A stretch of DNA of 14,829 nucleotides from an uncultured Bulleidia sp. (GTDB lineage: Bacteria; Bacillota_I; Bacilli_A; Erysipelotrichales; Erysipelotrichaceae): contig CAKVLT010000039.1 of the NCBI GenBank assembly GCA_934757945.1, forward strand, positions 1-14,829. Reading direction: 5' to 3'. Under the pieces are notes generated by a model. That model was not told the origin of the DNA, did no database searches, and saw nothing but the letters and a program-made list of their open reading frames with translations. This document shows, one piece after another, positions 14,494-14,829 of the stretch; within the stretch, counting starts at the first letter, position 1; each line of letters starts with the position of its first letter. Position numbers and translations under genes: made by a program.

Positions 14494-14829
14494 ATGAAAA
14501 AGAATGAAATATATACTGTGGAATGCACAGGGTATAACGAAGACGGTGCCGGAGTAGTAAGAATCGATAATATTGTATTTTTTGTGCCTGGTCTTCTATA
14601 TAAGGAAGTGGCGGAAATTGGAATTACTGCCTTAAAGAAGAATTATGGATATGCAAGAATTGTTCGCATTCTTGAAAAAAGTCCTAACAGAGTAGAACCG
14701 GTCTGTTCCGTAAATAAATTATGTGGAGGATGTCAGCTTCTGCATATGAACAGAAAAGAACAGAATTATTACAAGGAAGAAAAAGTAAAACAGTGTTTCA
14801 GAAGTAACGCAGGTATGGAAATTGAAACA
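14494..14829 (+). CDS. TrmA/RlmD-family rRNA (uracil-5-)-methyltransferase (N-terminal 112 residues; cut by window edge)
   Basis: The frame is open from ATG 14494 to the right edge; only the start of a protein usually about 450 residues long is present. Residues 1-60 match a TRAM RNA-binding domain (TVECTGYNEDGAGVVRID, then an Arg-rich strand ARIVRILEKSPNRVEPVC). Next comes the iron-sulfur motif Cys71-x5-Cys77-x2-Cys80 (CGGCQLLHM), which in RumA/RlmD holds a 4Fe-4S cluster with a fourth Cys later on. Such enzymes make 5-methyluridine in 23S rRNA (or tRNA) with SAM. The catalytic domain is outside the window, so target and completeness cannot be judged. The ribosome site is modest (GTGAG). An ATG at 14490 stops after five codons and is not the start. 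No clear promoter lies between the terminator and this ATG. Confidence 0.88.
   Translation, partial: MKKNEIYTVECTGYNEDGAGVVRIDNIVFFVPGLLYKEVAEIGITALKKNYGYARIVRILEKSPNRVEPVCSVNKLCGGCQLLHMNRKEQNYYKEEKVKQCFRSNAGMEIET

Noticed and set aside
1..14829. Defence system, mobile element, CRISPR array, tRNA or rRNA gene
   Set aside because: No transposase, integrase, terminal inverted repeats, spaced direct repeats, tRNA-like clover or rRNA signature was seen by eye; the genes are mostly housekeeping and base use looks even.

Overview
The window is ordinary chromosomal DNA from a low-GC Bacillota bacterium. The gene order pcrA-ligA-gatC-gatA-gatB, the A/T-rich codon use (AGA, TTA, GAA) and the Shine-Dalgarno starts fit Bacillota. 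The form of GatA (a GSDTGDS nucleophile motif) and the divergent NAD-dependent ligase point, by memory of the families only, towards the Erysipelotrichia/Mollicutes side. TGA is read as stop at pcrA and ligA, so the mycoplasma genetic code does not apply. No rRNA, tRNA, CRISPR array, insertion sequence or phage gene was seen, and no gap between genes exceeds about 125 bases.

Left part, minus strand. A divergent promoter region near 6260-6380 starts a compact leftward operon: a class I SAM-dependent (RlmI/RlmK-like) RNA methyltransferase, a short RluA-type pseudouridine synthase and a membrane-anchored VanY-like D,D-carboxypeptidase. The genes abut or overlap, and a probable intrinsic terminator lies at 3464-3499. 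Beyond it, still leftward, is a very long MacB-type ABC transporter (ATPase and permease in one chain) with an ectodomain of about 725 residues. Its last few residues run off the left edge.

Right part, plus strand. An extended -10 promoter drives pcrA, a UvrD-family repair helicase, which is translationally coupled to ligA, an NAD+-dependent DNA ligase. A near-consensus promoter whose -35 box contains the ligA stop codon then serves gatC-gatA-gatB. These encode the tRNA-dependent amidotransferase that makes Gln-tRNAGln and/or Asn-tRNAAsn, with 1-nt stop/start overlaps between genes. Next comes a single-pass membrane protein of unknown function, a clear intrinsic terminator, and the first 112 codons of a TrmA/RlmD-family rRNA uracil-5-methyltransferase cut by the right edge.

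I do not see an evident new multi-gene system. The points most worth a second look are substitutions at conserved catalytic positions (an Asn at a zinc-ligand position in the VanY-like protein, several active-site changes in LigA, Gly to Asp beside the GatA nucleophile), the oversized ABC-transporter ectodomain with an internal repeat, and a terminator placed directly before the start of the last gene.
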